This document shows positions 43,336-50,695 of a stretch of 64,000 nucleotides of DNA, piece after piece; positions within the stretch are counted from its first letter, which is position 1, and each line of letters begins with the position of its first letter. A model generated the notes under the pieces. That model did no database searches and was not told the DNA's origin. It saw only the letters and a list, made by a program, of their open reading frames with translations. Source of the DNA: Chryseobacterium sp. MEBOG06. GTDB taxonomy: Bacteria; Bacteroidota; Bacteroidia; Flavobacteriales; Weeksellaceae. Where the stretch lies: positions 2,108,001 through 2,172,000 of the forward strand of contig NZ_CP084580.1 of NCBI RefSeq assembly GCF_021869765.1, in the 5' to 3' direction. The translations under genes were made by a program, and so were the position numbers.

Positions 43336-43610
43336 TCATTTTCTTTTGGAGCGCATGGTTATAGTCTTTGTGATTGACAGATCCTTTAAGAACTTTTGAT
43401 AATCTTCACGCTCTATAGGAAATGAGGCTGCTTTCCCTTCATTATAATGAATTCCAAATCCGTATCTTTTGGCTAAAGGGGAAGTGCGCGGGCATGGCTG
43501 ACCTTTGGAAAAGAATATATGTCTTTTCTTTCTTTTCAGGAGGTGTTTGAGAATGAGAAACAGGGGAGTCTTCTGCTACTACAGTGAGGGGGGATATGAT
43601 TTGTGGTATG
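43336..43610 (-). pseudogene. Decayed DUF6157-like gene with internal deletion and frameshifts
   Basis: Three pieces of one family can be read in order on the minus strand. HTTNH (near 43600) matches the family's N-terminus. In another frame VVAEDSPV and PPEKKEKTY follow. In a third frame HIFFSKGQPC, KRYGFGIH and a basic end MRSKRK are read up to a TGA at 43336-43338. The family is normally about 130 residues; about 45 are missing between the second and third pieces. No start codon or ribosome site remains. The family number is from memory of similar proteins and should be checked. Confidence 0.7.
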
Positions 43611-44062
43611 TGAGTGTAAAATTTATGAAAATCTGAACAGTTAAAACACTTTGTAAATATAATGCTATTCTTATAGATTATAAAAGAAACCCTCTGTCGA
43701 TCTATGAAACTTTGTAAAACTTTTATTCCTTATTTATATGATAAAATTCATTTTATACGGAAGGGCCATTTTAATTCGATCAGCCATAATTGATAATATT
43801 GAAAGTGAATCAATGTATTTCTATCATTGTTTTTAAAGAATAAATTAAATAATTACAATTTATATGATAATATTTAATGTAAAATTTTCTTTTTTTAATT
43901 ATTTAACGTAATTTTGATTTTAGATAAATAGGAGTTTAAGGCGTTGGTTCTTAGTTTTTTATTTGTTTTTGAAGGGTGCTTTTATGATGAGATTCAACAT
44001 AATGTGAGAAATATTAAAAAAAAGCTTTGATTTGAAATATTTAATTGTATCTTGCATACGTT
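43611..44062. other. AT-rich intergenic region upstream of the RNA-binding protein gene
   Basis: Very rich in A and T, with no gene or repeat. A 29-codon frame from 43701 is not credible. Confidence 0.6.
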
Positions 44063-44070
44063 TATATTTG
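44063..44070 (+). promoter_or_regulatory. RRM gene -7 element with long leader
   Basis: TATATTTG, 79 nt upstream of the ATG at 44150. The leader is unusually long and T-rich for this genome. Confidence 0.5.
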
Positions 44071-44149
44071 GAATCAATATTTGTTCATTAATTTATGTTG
44101 TTTTTCTTTTATATACCAAATTTTTATTAATTTTTATAATTTATTCAAA

Positions 44150-44512
44150 ATGAACATTTTTGTTTCAAACATCAATTACGCAACTAAAGAGTATGAGTTG
44201 CACGATCTATTCGCAGAATTTGGTGATGTATCATCAGCTAAAATCGTTACAGACAGAGAAACTGGTCGTTCTAGAGGTTTCGGTTTTGTAGAGATGGGTG
44301 ATGAAGAAGGAAAGCAAGCTATTGAAGCTCTTAACCAAAAAGAATTCAATGGAAAAACTTTAAACGTATCTGAGGCTAAGCCAAGAGAAGAAAAACCAAG
44401 AAGAAGCTTCGACAACAATAGAGGTGGAGGTTACGGAAACAACCGTGGAGGTAACGGTGGTGGATACGGTGGAAACAGCCGTGGAGGTAACGGCGGTGGA
44501 AATCGTTGGTAA
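44150..44512 (+). CDS. RNA-binding protein with RRM domain and glycine-rich tail
   Basis: 120 residues from the ATG at 44150 (an in-frame start at 44045 lies upstream of the promoter). The RRM shows RNP2 as NIFVSNI and RNP1 as RGFGFVEM. The tail from residue 85 is Gly, Asn and Arg rich (RGGGYGNNRGG, GGYGGNSRGG), as in cyanobacterial and plant glycine-rich RNA-binding proteins. These proteins are often cold-induced RNA chaperones, and the long T-rich leader would fit (inference). It is a single gene with a strong terminator 8 nt after the stop. Confidence 0.92.
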   Translation: MNIFVSNINYATKEYELHDLFAEFGDVSSAKIVTDRETGRSRGFGFVEMGDEEGKQAIEALNQKEFNGKTLNVSEAKPREEKPRRSFDNNRGGGYGNNRGGNGGGYGGNSRGGNGGGNRW

Positions 44513-44520
44513 AAAATATG

Positions 44521-44546
44521 AAGCGGCTTTTTAGCCGCTTTTTTTA
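44521..44546 (+). terminator. RRM gene terminator
   Basis: AAGCGGCT pairs with AGCCGCTT around TTTT, followed by TTTTT. Confidence 0.88.
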
Positions 44547-44588
44547 TGAATTTTAATTGGCAGTAAATCATTCAATTAGTTATTTGTA

Positions 44589-44619
44589 TTGAATTTGAAC
44601 GTATTTTGGCATAATTTTA
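44589..44619 (+). promoter_or_regulatory. Promoter of the B-lectin gene
   Basis: TTG at 44589-44591, a 20-nt spacer and TAATTTTA at 44612-44619, one mismatch from TAnnTTTG. Confidence 0.5.
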
Positions 44620-44652
44620 GAAAATTCACAATCAATCAAAATAGTAATTATA

Positions 44653-45396
44653 ATGAAAAAACATTTATTAGCATTCATGATGATGTTTGGCGGATTATTA
44701 ATCAATGCACAAAACATTTATTCCGGTCAGAACATTGAGCAGAACAGGAAATACTGGGCAAGTAACAATAGATATTATCTTATTTTTCAGAATGACGGTA
44801 ATCTGGTTATGTACAACAGAGGCGGAGGCTCAGTTTGGGATTCAAAAACAACCAACAGGGGAGTTAAAGCTGTTTTTCAGGAAGATGGTAATCTGGTAGT
44901 GTATTCGCCGGGAAACCAAGTTGCTTTCACATCTAATACTTATGGGAAAAGAGCAGATAGATTAACAATTCAGGATGATGGTAACCTAGTTATCTACAAT
45001 AGATCTACTCCTTTATGGGCTTCACAGGGGAATATTAAAAATGATAATAATAATAACCGCGGTGGAGACTATGTAAATACCGGGCACAGATTCCGTAGAG
45101 ACGTAAAACTTTACTCTTCTGACCGTAATTATTATTTAATGTTTCAGGATGATGGTAACCTTGTTTTATCCAATAGAAATGGTTCTCCAATCTGGACAAC
45201 AGGAACAGGGAATAGAGGAGCAAGAGCTGAGTTTCAGAATGATGGTAACCTAGTTGTATATGATTCTTATAATAAAGCAATATGGATTTCAAATACTTAC
45301 AATAAAGGTGCTACGAAACTTATGGTACAGAATGACGGAAACCTGGTGATCTATGGAAATAATTATCCAATCTGGGATTCAAAAACTCAGAGATAA
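44653..45396 (+). CDS. Secreted bulb-type mannose-binding lectin (two B-lectin domains)
   Basis: 247 residues with a signal peptide (MKKHLLAFMMMFGGLLINAQ). Two B-lectin domains (about 21-125 and 138-247) are joined by an Asn-rich linker. Each has three copies of the mannose-site motif QxDxNxVxY: FQNDGNLVMY, FQEDGNLVVY and IQDDGNLVIY, then FQDDGNLVLS, FQNDGNLVVY and VQNDGNLVIY. The fourth site has Ser in place of Tyr and may be inactive. It is probably extracellular and binds mannose-containing glycans, perhaps for attachment or as an antibacterial protein. No sorting domain is visible. Confidence 0.9.
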   Translation: MKKHLLAFMMMFGGLLINAQNIYSGQNIEQNRKYWASNNRYYLIFQNDGNLVMYNRGGGSVWDSKTTNRGVKAVFQEDGNLVVYSPGNQVAFTSNTYGKRADRLTIQDDGNLVIYNRSTPLWASQGNIKNDNNNNRGGDYVNTGHRFRRDVKLYSSDRNYYLMFQDDGNLVLSNRNGSPIWTTGTGNRGARAEFQNDGNLVVYDSYNKAIWISNTYNKGATKLMVQNDGNLVIYGNNYPIWDSKTQR

Positions 45397-45415
45397 TAAT
45401 ATTAAGATACTTGTG

Positions 45416-45459
45416 AAAATAGAATTGGCTGCCCTTTTAGGAGCAGCCAATTCTATTTT
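45416..45459 (+). terminator. B-lectin terminator
   Basis: A 17-bp perfect stem (AAAATAGAATTGGCTGC with its complement), 10-nt loop and T-run. Confidence 0.9.
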
Positions 45460-45523
45460 ATAGGATCATATAATTCTCTAGTTCTATTATATAATACAGA
45501 ACGTATTAAAAGAGGAAAGATGA

Positions 45524-46018
45524 TTACTGATCTTTTTTCTTCTTTTTCTTTTTTTCTTTCTCTTTCTCTTTTTCCTTTCCTTTTGTTTTCTTCTCCTTTT
45601 TAGGACTTAGGATTTCATCTGCATACTCAAATTTTGGTTCTTCCACTTTTGCCGGTTTTATTTCGATTTTAAGATCAAAATATCCTTTCAGATCGTTTTG
45701 TGATATTAGTTTTTCAATAAAGAGGAAGTCCAGAATCTCTTTTCCGGAGTCATTGAAGAAATTATGAGACAGTTCTTTCAGTAGGAATTTTTTGTATTCT
45801 TCCAAAGGAACAAGTACAGTATATTTGAATATTCTCCCTTCTTTAACAGTAGACAGATATCCTTTTTCAACCAATATTTTTAAATAAGTAGATACCGTGT
45901 TCTGATGTGGTTTCGGTTCAGGGTGCTGCTCCATAATATCCTTCAGATAGAAAGATTCCATTTTCCAAAACAGCTTCATAAAGTTTTCCTCTGCGGCAGT
46001 AAGATGATTAATTTTCAT
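45524..46018 (-). CDS. BlaI/MecI-type transcriptional regulator with lysine-rich tail
   Basis: 164 residues from the ATG at 46018 (MKINHLTAAEENFMK); the longer frame starts inside the preceding gene. The winged helix has LTAAEENFMKLFWKMESFYL, HQNTVSTYLKILVEKGYLST and EGRIFKYTVLVP, as in BlaI, MecI and CopY. A dimerisation part follows (to about residue 115). The last 35 residues are almost all Lys and Glu (KGKEKEKEKEKKKKKKKDQ). The partner BlaR1 sensor peptidase is not present here. The gene starts 8 nt after the PAP2 gene's stop. What it regulates is unknown. Confidence 0.85.
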   Translation of the reverse strand: MKINHLTAAEENFMKLFWKMESFYLKDIMEQHPEPKPHQNTVSTYLKILVEKGYLSTVKEGRIFKYTVLVPLEEYKKFLLKELSHNFFNDSGKEILDFLFIEKLISQNDLKGYFDLKIEIKPAKVEEPKFEYADEILSPKKEKKTKGKEKEKEKEKKKKKKKDQ

Positions 46019-46026
46019 AGGGCATT

Positions 46027-46629
46027 CTAATGTTGAAATTGAATATGGCAATAAAGATAGATAAAAGATACCACAAAAGCTATCCCAGCCCCCATAAATA
46101 CTTCTTTTACGGTGTGCCTTTTCAGAATAATCCGGGTAACTCCTACTAAAACAGCTACTCCCAACCATAGTATTCCCATCTTCTGATCTAAGGTGAAAAA
46201 TAATGCTGCTACAAATACATTGAATGCCGTATGCATTGAACTTTTAATAAAAAGATTGCTGATCTGAAGAGCGAAAAGCAATATTAAAACAAACAGCATC
46301 ACGAGATCTACATATCCGTTTTTTATATAATTAAAAATAAGATAACCGATCACGCAGGCTGCAATAAAAATATACAGTGTTTTCCGCTGAACTCTGTTGG
46401 ATACATCCATATTGGTATACCTTCCTGTTTTTACATTCCAGACCAGCCAGATAATAATGGGGGCAATAATTATTAATAATACAGGAACGAAATAAAGAAG
46501 AGATTCCTGAAAAGTGTATTCCCTGATACTCATATAAATAAAGAAAATGACCAGAGAAACCAAAGGATTGAAAAAATCAGAAATAACTTTCGAAATTTTG
46601 TGTGGTACTGAGGATGGGATTTCTTCCAT
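46027..46629 (-). CDS. PAP2-like integral membrane protein
   Basis: 200 residues from the ATG at 46629 (MEEIPSSVPHKISKV); a TTG at 46635 is in frame. Six membrane helices are predicted. Short sequence such as KSSMHTAFNVFVAALFF and RIILKRHTVKEVFMGAGIAF occupies the places of the second and third PAP2 motifs (SxxH and the His-Asp region). The Arg-rich first motif is not obvious, so phosphatase activity on lipid phosphates is uncertain. It shares a transcript with the BlaI-like regulator 8 nt downstream and has a textbook promoter. Confidence 0.75.
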   Translation of the reverse strand: MEEIPSSVPHKISKVISDFFNPLVSLVIFFIYMSIREYTFQESLLYFVPVLLIIIAPIIIWLVWNVKTGRYTNMDVSNRVQRKTLYIFIAACVIGYLIFNYIKNGYVDLVMLFVLILLFALQISNLFIKSSMHTAFNVFVAALFFTLDQKMGILWLGVAVLVGVTRIILKRHTVKEVFMGAGIAFVVSFIYLYCHIQFQH

Positions 46630-46651
46630 ATTCAAGTTTAAACATTAAATA

Positions 46652-46681
46652 CAAATATAAGACTATAACATCGAATAACAA
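46652..46681 (-). promoter_or_regulatory. Promoter of the PAP2-BlaI unit
   Basis: TTG, 19 nt, TATATTTG on the minus strand, an exact consensus match 22 nt upstream of the ATG. Confidence 0.75.
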
Positions 46682-46743
46682 GTGAATATAATGTAATGTA
46701 TAGAGAGGGAAGATGAACAGAAGCAATAATCAACACTTATTAT

Positions 46744-46870
46744 TTTCGTTGGAACAGCGCCTCTTTACCCGTCTGAATGGATAGGTCGCAGCGCCACAAA
46801 CAAACAGCCCGGAACCGGTTTATGACTGGCCACTAAATGAAGAGACATTAAAGCCCGGACACCAACGAAA
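46744..46870. other. Structured GC-richer intergenic element with 9-bp terminal inverted repeats (function unknown)
   Basis: Both ends carry TTTCGTTGG and its exact complement. The interior is visibly richer in G and C than the flanks. On the minus strand GTCTCTT can pair with AAGAGGC and enclose further short stems; CCGGGCT and GGCGCTG each occur twice. A 29-codon frame runs through part of it, but its coding status is doubtful. It could be a small RNA, a riboswitch-like element or a miniature mobile element. It does not match tRNA, SRP, RNase P or tmRNA patterns that I know. Confidence 0.45.
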
Positions 46871-47223
46871 TGGAGTGTCTTATCAGGGAGAATTGAAGAA
46901 TTACCCCACAATCTACAGATTTTTTCCCCAAAAATAAGCTGTTGAAATTACCAAAAGGTATGTTAATAATAATTAAAGCTGAAAAAAACAAGAGATAAAA
47001 TATAAAGGATTTCTGTGCTTTATATCTTGGATGTTATTTCAGCAAAACCTTATGAACAGGGTGGTTTTTTATAAACCGTAAGTAGGAATACAACAGATCA
47101 GATGTTACTTTACGGAGATTTCTGCGGGTCGAAAATTAAGAATAATACACTCCGCCTGCAAATAGATTTCAGAGAAAAAGTGAAAAGTTATCTATGTATA
47201 GAATAAAAACAAAGTTTTTTTCC
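46871..47223. other. Intergenic region upstream of pdhA
   Basis: About 350 nt without a gene. There are short poly-A and poly-T tracts but no convincing hairpin or repeat. Confidence 0.55.
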
Positions 47224-47231
47224 TAATTTTG
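47224..47231 (+). promoter_or_regulatory. pdhA -7 element
   Basis: TAATTTTG, 37 nt upstream of the pdhA start codon. Confidence 0.5.
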
Positions 47232-47268
47232 CTCAACTATTTCATCATATAAAAGCAAGAGCTAACAC

Positions 47269-48273
47269 ATGAAAGAATTTTCTAAAGAGGTATACCTGAA
47301 GTGGTATGAAGATATGACAATGTGGAGAAGGTTTGAAGACAAATGCCGTTCTCTTTACCTAAAACAAAAGATCAGAGGATTTTTACATTTGTATAATGGT
47401 CAGGAAGCAATCCCTGCCGGATTCACACATGCAATGGATTTGTCTAAAGACAGTATGATTACTGCTTACAGATGTCACATCCATCCAATGGCGATGGGAG
47501 TAGATCCTAAAAGAATTATGGCTGAACTTTGCGGTAAAGCAACTGGAACATCCGGAGGTATGGGTGGATCTATGCACATTTTCAGTAAAGAACATCGTTT
47601 CTACGGTGGACACGGTATCGTTGGAGGACAGATTCCTTTGGGTGCTGGTATTGCTTTCGCAGATAAATATTTTGACAGAAAAGCTGTTAATATCTGTTTC
47701 TTCGGAGATGGTGCTGCGAGACAAGGTTCTTTACATGAAACTTTCAACATGGCAATGAACTGGAAACTTCCTGTAGTATTTGTGGTAGAAAACAACCAGT
47801 ATGCAATGGGAACTTCTGTGAAAAGAACTGCCAACCACGAAGATATCTATAAATTAGGATTAGGATATGAAATGCCTTGTCTTGCTGTAGATGCAATGGA
47901 CCCTGTAAAAGTAGCAGAAGCTGCTTATGAGGCAATTGAAAGAGCAAGAAGAGGTGACGGGCCAACATTCATCGAGGCTAGAACATATCGTTACAGAGGA
48001 CACTCTATGTCTGATGCTGAACCTTACAGATCTAAAGAAGAAGTAGCTATTCACAAGAATGATGACCCAATTGAATTGGTAAAACACAGACTTCTTGAAA
48101 ATGGATGGGCTACAGAACAAGAATTGGAAGTTATCGATAACAAATCAAGAGACTTTGTTGAAGAATGTATCGAATTCATGGAAAATTCTCCATATCCAGA
48201 TGCTGAGAAGATCTATGAATATGTGTATTCTCAGGAAAATTATCCATTCTTAGACAAATTAGAAAATCAATAA
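47269..48273 (+). CDS. pdhA: Pyruvate dehydrogenase E1 component, alpha subunit
   Basis: 334 residues. The thiamine diphosphate motif is seen from FFGDGAARQGSLHETFN to VVENNQYAMGT (GDG to NN). RCHIHPMAMG, GTSGGMGGSMHIFSKE and the phosphorylation-loop region RYRGHSMSDAEPYR are typical of E1 alpha of the alpha2-beta2 type. It decarboxylates pyruvate and passes the acetyl group to the lipoyl arm of E2. The E1 beta gene is not next to it; pdhC follows after 83 nt containing heptamer repeats. Metabolically it joins glycolysis (gpmI at 20 kb) to acetyl-CoA. Confidence 0.95.
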   Translation: MKEFSKEVYLKWYEDMTMWRRFEDKCRSLYLKQKIRGFLHLYNGQEAIPAGFTHAMDLSKDSMITAYRCHIHPMAMGVDPKRIMAELCGKATGTSGGMGGSMHIFSKEHRFYGGHGIVGGQIPLGAGIAFADKYFDRKAVNICFFGDGAARQGSLHETFNMAMNWKLPVVFVVENNQYAMGTSVKRTANHEDIYKLGLGYEMPCLAVDAMDPVKVAEAAYEAIERARRGDGPTFIEARTYRYRGHSMSDAEPYRSKEEVAIHKNDDPIELVKHRLLENGWATEQELEVIDNKSRDFVEECIEFMENSPYPDAEKIYEYVYSQENYPFLDKLENQ

Positions 48274-48282
48274 ATAAAAATT

Positions 48283-48348
48283 AATTTGAAATTTGAAATT
48301 TGAAATTTCCGAAAAATCTCAAATCTCAAATCTCGAATCTCAAATCAA
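48283..48348 (+). repeat. Two adjacent heptamer tandem repeats between pdhA and pdhC
   Basis: Three copies of AATTTGA with a partial fourth (48283-48308) are followed after 5 nt by AAATCTC repeated three times, GAATCTC once and a partial copy (48314-48348). They fill most of the 83-nt gap. The two units are different; each is 7 nt. Confidence 0.85.
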
Positions 48349-48356
48349 TATAGATT

Positions 48357-49958
48357 ATGGCAGAAGTAATTACGATGCCCCGCCTGTCCGACACTATGAC
48401 GGAAGGTAAAGTGGCAAAATGGCATAAAAAAGTAGGGGACAAAGTAAAAGAAGGAGATATTTTAGCTGAAATTGAAACTGATAAAGCAGTTCAGGATTTC
48501 GAATCTGAAATAAACGGTACTCTTTTATACGTAGGTGTAGAAGAAGGTGCTGCTGCTGCTGTAGACTCAGTTTTGGCAATTATCGGTAATGAAGGAGAAG
48601 ATATTTCAGGCTTGACAGGCGGAGCTGCTGCTCCCAGTGCAGGTTCTGAAGAAAAAAAATCAGAAGAACAGCCTAAAGCAGAAGCTGCTCAAACTGTTGC
48701 TGCAGAAACTCCGGCAGGTGTAGAACTTATTACAATGCCAAGACTTTCTGATACCATGACAGAGGGGAAAGTGGCTAAATGGCATAAAAATGTAGGCGAT
48801 ACAGTAAAAGAAGGAGACCTTCTTGCTGAAATCGAAACAGATAAAGCAGTACAGGATTTCGAATCCGAATTCAATGGAGTACTATTGAAGCAGGGAGTAG
48901 AAGAAGGAGGTGCTGCCCCGGTGGATTCCGTACTGGCTATCATTGGCCCTGCAGGAACAGATGTTTCAGCAGTAGGTGCTGCTCCACAAGCTGCTCCGGC
49001 ATCAGATAAGCCTGCTGAACAAAAAGCAGAAGCTAAAACTGAAGAGAAAGAGGCTCCGGCTGTAAGCTCTTCATCTTCTGACAGAGTTGCAATTTCTCCA
49101 TTGGCTAAGAAAATGGCTCAGGATAAAGGAGTTGATATCAACAGTGTTCAGGGTTCTGGTGAAAACGGAAGAATCGTTAAAAAAGATATTGAAAACTATC
49201 AGCCTGCTGCTAAACCAGCTGCTTCAGCTCCGGCTGCAAGTGCTGCTGCTGCTCAGGTTGCTGTAAGCTTTGTACAGGGTGAAGATACGGAGACTCCAAA
49301 CTCTCAGGTAAGAAACGTGATTGCAAAACGTCTTGCTGAAAGTAAATTCTCTGCACCTCACTACTATCTGATGGTTGAGATCAATATGGATAAAGCAATT
49401 GAGGCCAGAAAAGAAATCAATTCTATACCAGATACAAAAATTTCATTCAATGACATGATCATTAAAGCTACTGCAATTGCTTTAAGAAAACACCCTCAGG
49501 TTAATTCAAGCTGGGCAGGAGATAAGATTATTCACAGAGGAAACATTAATGTGGGTGTAGCGGTAGCTATTCCTGACGGGCTTGTGGTTCCTGTATTGAA
49601 GAATACAGATCAGATGAGCTATACTCAGATTTCTGCTTCTGTGAAAGATATGGCTTCAAGAGCTAAGAACAAAGGCCTTAAAGCAAACGAAATGGAAGGA
49701 TCTACATTCTCTATTTCCAACTTAGGAATGTTCGGAATCGAGACGTTCACCAGTATTATCAACCAGCCTAACTCTGCAATCCTTTCAGTAGGAGCTATTA
49801 TCGAAAAACCAATCGTGAAGAACGGACAGATCGTAGTAGGAAACACAATGAAGCTTTCATTGGCATGTGACCACAGAGTAGTAGACGGTGCTACCGGTGC
49901 TCAATTCTTACAGACATTAAGAACATATTTAGAAAATCCATTAACGCTGTTACTGTAA
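48357..49958 (+). CDS. pdhC: Pyruvate dehydrogenase E2, dihydrolipoamide acetyltransferase
   Basis: 533 residues. Two lipoyl domains (about 1-80 and 124-200) each carry ETDKA, with lipoyl lysines at 43 and 163. Ala/Pro/Glu-rich flexible linkers follow. The peripheral subunit-binding domain is around 240-280 (ISPLAKKMAQDKGVDINSV). The acetyltransferase domain from about 310 ends with LACDHRVVDGATGAQFLQ, containing the catalytic His and Asp. It is the core of the complex, transferring acetyl groups to CoA. It is co-transcribed with pdhA and has a good terminator. Confidence 0.95.
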   Translation: MAEVITMPRLSDTMTEGKVAKWHKKVGDKVKEGDILAEIETDKAVQDFESEINGTLLYVGVEEGAAAAVDSVLAIIGNEGEDISGLTGGAAAPSAGSEEKKSEEQPKAEAAQTVAAETPAGVELITMPRLSDTMTEGKVAKWHKNVGDTVKEGDLLAEIETDKAVQDFESEFNGVLLKQGVEEGGAAPVDSVLAIIGPAGTDVSAVGAAPQAAPASDKPAEQKAEAKTEEKEAPAVSSSSSDRVAISPLAKKMAQDKGVDINSVQGSGENGRIVKKDIENYQPAAKPAASAPAASAAAAQVAVSFVQGEDTETPNSQVRNVIAKRLAESKFSAPHYYLMVEINMDKAIEARKEINSIPDTKISFNDMIIKATAIALRKHPQVNSSWAGDKIIHRGNINVGVAVAIPDGLVVPVLKNTDQMSYTQISASVKDMASRAKNKGLKANEMEGSTFSISNLGMFGIETFTSIINQPNSAILSVGAIIEKPIVKNGQIVVGNTMKLSLACDHRVVDGATGAQFLQTLRTYLENPLTLLL

Positions 49959-49978
49959 TTTTCCAGATTGAAAATATT

Positions 49979-50010
49979 AAAACCTCCCAATTTGGGAGGT
50001 TTTTGTTTTT
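49979..50010 (+). terminator. pdhC terminator
   Basis: AAAACCTCCC pairs with GGGAGGTTTT around a 5-nt loop, followed by a T-rich run. Confidence 0.87.
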
Positions 50011-50025
50011 TATACCCTTATAAAA

Positions 50026-50274
50026 CTACTTTTTCAGAATTTTTATTTCTTCTTTCAGTTCTTTTAACTACGCTTTCAATTCTACTATTCTTTATTCATA
50101 TTGCTCTGTCAGTTTTTCTGAAATATTATAATTGATGGTTTTGTTTTGGACCAGACCGTTTCCATGATCACTTGGCAAATTTGAAGAGTCATTGTTAATC
50201 AGTACATATCCTTCTTCAGGTTTCATAATCTCTTCCATATTAACAACAGGTTTATATATAGCTACAGGATTCAT
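50026..50274 (-). pseudogene. Small protein gene interrupted by two in-frame stop codons
   Basis: The minus-strand frame from the ATG at 50274 (MNPVAIYKPVVNMEEIM) runs 60 codons to TAA (50092-50094), continues in the same frame with RIVELKA, meets TAG (50068-50070), and continues with LKELKEEIKILKK to a third stop at 50026-50028. Reading both internal stops as Gln (one C-to-T change each) gives a continuous heptad coiled coil to the end, so the gene looks recently inactivated. The intact protein would be 82 residues with a conserved-looking N-terminal part and a coiled-coil tail. I do not recognise its family. Confidence 0.6.
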
Positions 50275-50481
50275 CCAACAAAAAATACGATAATTTGTTT
50301 ATATAGTTGAACTAATTGTAGAGTTGGCTGGGGAGATATTTATTTGAAAAAAAAATAGTACACAAATCTCCCGGACCTAAAGAGCACAGTCAATGGTAAT
50401 CACTGAGCAGAATTGTCCTGGAAATCCTGACAGAACTATATATCTTACGGAAACAGAAGGTTTGATTTTCACGAAACAATA

Positions 50482-50641
50482 ATGAAGAAAATCTTGATAT
50501 TTTGCTTATCAATTTTGTTTTTGTACGAATTCTAGCATTTGGAGACTGGAAAGACGAACCAAAATAGTTGAAAATATTAATGAAAAGACTTTTTCAAATG
50601 GATTAGAAGAATATGATAGTATTAAAATACTAATAAAATAT
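50482..50641 (+). pseudogene. Remnant of a small exported-protein gene
   Basis: ATG at 50482 opens a typical signal peptide (MKKILIFCLSILFLYEF) but meets a TAG at 50533. In a shifted frame an open stretch continues (RRTKIVENINEKTFSNGLEE) up to and beyond a terminator hairpin at 50642. The arrangement signal, shifted body, terminator suggests a frameshifted small gene, though chance is possible. The 17-codon peptide itself is unlikely to be functional. Confidence 0.35.
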
Positions 50642-50667
50642 AAGCCGTTTGAAAAAGCGGTTTTTTA
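50642..50667 (+). terminator. Terminator upstream of the ABC ATPase gene
   Basis: AAGCCGTTT pairs with AAGCGGTTT (two G-T pairs) around a GAAA tetraloop, followed by TTTATTT. No intact gene lies just upstream, which supports the remnant. Confidence 0.75.
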
Positions 50668-50683
50668 TTTGCAGGCAATTCAC

Positions 50684-50691
50684 TATTTTTG
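50684..50691 (+). promoter_or_regulatory. -7 element 4 nt from the ABC ATPase start codon
   Basis: TATTTTTG ends 4 nt before the ATG, so the mRNA would begin at or next to the start codon. Confidence 0.5.
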
Positions 50692-50695
50692 AATC

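Noticed and set aside
45530..45605. Sequencing error in the polypyrimidine tract
   Set aside because: The frame stays open through it and ends in a normal stop, so the lysine-rich tail is probably real, although its length may vary.
46744..46870. tRNA, tmRNA, SRP or RNase P RNA
   Set aside because: No acceptor stem with CCA, no T-loop sequence and none of the conserved cores of those RNAs.
48283..48348. CRISPR array
   Set aside because: Units are 7 nt with no spacers; this is a simple tandem repeat.
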